A stretch of 14,156 bases of DNA from JAQVWU01 sp964628455. GTDB lineage: Bacteria > Bacillota > Clostridia > Oscillospirales > CAG-272. The position numbers were made by a program, and so were the translations under genes. The DNA lies in assembly GCA_964628455.1 (NCBI GenBank), contig CAZVPD010000102.1, positions 1 through 14,156 of the forward strand, written 5' to 3'. Positions 13,110 through 14,156 of this stretch are shown here, one piece after another (position 1 is the first letter of the stretch; each line of letters begins with the position of its first letter). Below the pieces are notes generated by a model. The model was given only the letters and a program-made list of their open reading frames with translations, had not been told where the DNA came from and did no database searches.

Positions 13110-14156
13110 TTATCCGTCATCCAGCACTTCGTCTTCGGGCAGACCTTTAGGCGGTTCGTTTTCGCTGACCGGTTTTTCCGGTTCGTTCATGCCTTCTTCC
13201 GTCGTTTCAGACGTTTCGCTTTCGGGAATGCTTTCGGTAGGAACTTCGGCCGGTTTTTTGTAATGCGTCCGGCAAAAATGATTGAACTGCTTGTCGTAAC
13301 TGCTGATGCCGGCAAAGGATCCTTCAGGCAGTATATTTATAAAAAACGGTTCATTCGGCGCCTCGCCGGGTTCGATATTATCCGGCAGATCCCGATAAAC
13401 ATATTGGGCGTCAACGACGATGATCTGATAGGGAAAGTTCCTCGACGGCACTCTGATGAGACCGTATCCGGCGAGATTTTCGGGAGGACAGTCAGGTCCC
13501 GCAACACCTGACGTGGTTTTATCGAAATCAACGAGTATATGGCAGTCGCATTTTTCTTTCGGTACGGTTTGAGTTGTAAAATATCCCGTTTCGGCTCTGC
13601 TGCCGCGCGGGTCCGCTTTGCATGCGTCTGTAATCAGCTTTCCCGAGTCCATACAATAGGTCGCGGTGACAACCCCGTTTGCCAAAACAAACGATTTCAC
13701 CCCTTCTCCCTTTTCAGCTTCTTCGGCGATTTTTTTCGCGTGCAGAGCTGTCATCACATCATCCCAGATGGTTACCGCCGGACTGACGGTAGCCGAAAAA
13801 CTGCTTAAGCTCCTCGGCATCGCATATCCGAACCAGACACCGCCGACATAATAGGGCGTATACCCCATAAACCATCGGTCATTGTCTTCTGTCGTAGTTC
13901 CTGTCTTACCCGCGACATTTACGGTCGCGTCGAGTGTTATGGCTTTAGCCGTACCGCTGTCGACAACATCCTGCAGCATTTTGGTCATGATCGATGCATT
14001 CTGATCGCTGATGACCACGGACGAGTCGGCTTTATTGTCCAATACTTCGTTGCCTTCGCTGTCCAGTATTTTAAGCACGATACGGGGCTTGTTGTAAACA
14101 CCTTTATTCGGGAATATGGAATATCCGGCTGTCATTTCAAGAACGGTCACACCGTA
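13110..14156 (-). CDS. Class A penicillin-binding protein, C-terminal part (cut by window end)
   Basis: The frame is open to the window edge, so the start, the glycosyltransferase domain and the SxxK and SxN motifs lie outside. The 349 visible residues begin in the transpeptidase domain, with VTVLEMTAGYSIFPNKGVY, the usual segment of PBP1A-type enzymes, and include the KTG motif in AGKTGTTTEDNDRWFMGYTP (codons at 13907-13899). After the domain comes a Cys-containing region (TYCMDSGKLITDAC, then EKCDCH) that recurs in Firmicute PBP1A C-termini, and a stretch ending in an acidic Pro/Glu/Ser/Thr-rich tail from about residue 300. It acts outside the membrane in cross-linking peptidoglycan. The apparent GTG at 14150 is an internal Val, not a start. 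Gene symbol withheld because only half is seen (ponA/mrcA-like). Confidence 0.92.
   Translation of the reverse strand, partial: YGVTVLEMTAGYSIFPNKGVYNKPRIVLKILDSEGNEVLDNKADSSVVISDQNASIMTKMLQDVVDSGTAKAITLDATVNVAGKTGTTTEDNDRWFMGYTPYYVGGVWFGYAMPRSLSSFSATVSPAVTIWDDVMTALHAKKIAEEAEKGEGVKSFVLANGVVTATYCMDSGKLITDACKADPRGSRAETGYFTTQTVPKEKCDCHILVDFDKTTSGVAGPDCPPENLAGYGLIRVPSRNFPYQIIVVDAQYVYRDLPDNIEPGEAPNEPFFINILPEGSFAGISSYDKQFNHFCRTHYKKPAEVPTESIPESETSETTEEGMNEPEKPVSENEPPKGLPEDEVLDDG

Noticed and set aside
13047..13511. Plus-strand open frame opposite the penicillin-binding protein, Phe/Arg-rich
   Set aside because: It is the antisense of the acidic Glu/Ser/Thr tail (gaa/tcg codons read as ttc/cga); no ribosome site and no recognisable motif.

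Overview
The window reads as chromosomal DNA of a Clostridia-type Firmicute. This is inferred from gene style, not from a marker gene. The pointers are a long-form GluRS with the N-terminal extension common in clostridia, a separate GlnRS, G-rich Shine-Dalgarno sites, perfect TATAAT boxes, AT-rich intergenic DNA, intrinsic terminators, and surface proteins with signal peptides and Lys-tailed C-terminal anchors. There are no tRNA or rRNA genes, no CRISPR array and no mobile element that I can see. Twelve genes or gene fragments fill most of the space.

Left part (1-3732, all minus strand). The 5' part of a homoserine dehydrogenase gene (hom) lies downstream of, and 17 bp from, a membrane-anchored transglutaminase-like protein whose catalytic Cys position holds Ser. 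Upstream of these are two tandem, near-identical genes for secreted, C-terminally anchored surface proteins. Each has its own promoter, its own hairpin at the expected mRNA 5' end and its own terminator. Coding sequence and terminator are strongly conserved between the copies, while promoter and leader hairpin differ in sequence but keep the same layout.

Middle (3984-9370, plus strand). A consensus promoter starts a likely operon: a glyoxalase II-like metallo-beta-lactamase-fold hydrolase, glutamyl-tRNA synthetase (gltX), glutaminyl-tRNA synthetase (glnS) and an O-acetylhomoserine sulfhydrylase (metY), ending at a hairpin terminator. With hom nearby, the window touches the homoserine/methionine branch twice. 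After the terminator comes a separate 245-residue protein with a PD-(D/E)XK-like nuclease core and a C-terminal winged helix.

Right part (10126-14156, minus strand). A bidirectional terminator overlaps the stop codon of that gene and faces a convergent pair: pgi (glucose-6-phosphate isomerase), with a consensus promoter, followed by a small P-loop NTPase. Upstream lie an independently promoted and terminated DUF4430-type lipoprotein and, at the window edge, the C-terminal half of a class A penicillin-binding protein (KTG motif present).

The most interesting region is the twin surface-protein locus with its structurally matched but sequence-diverged 5' leader hairpins. Next are the Cys-to-Ser transglutaminase relative and the nuclease-like/winged-helix protein.
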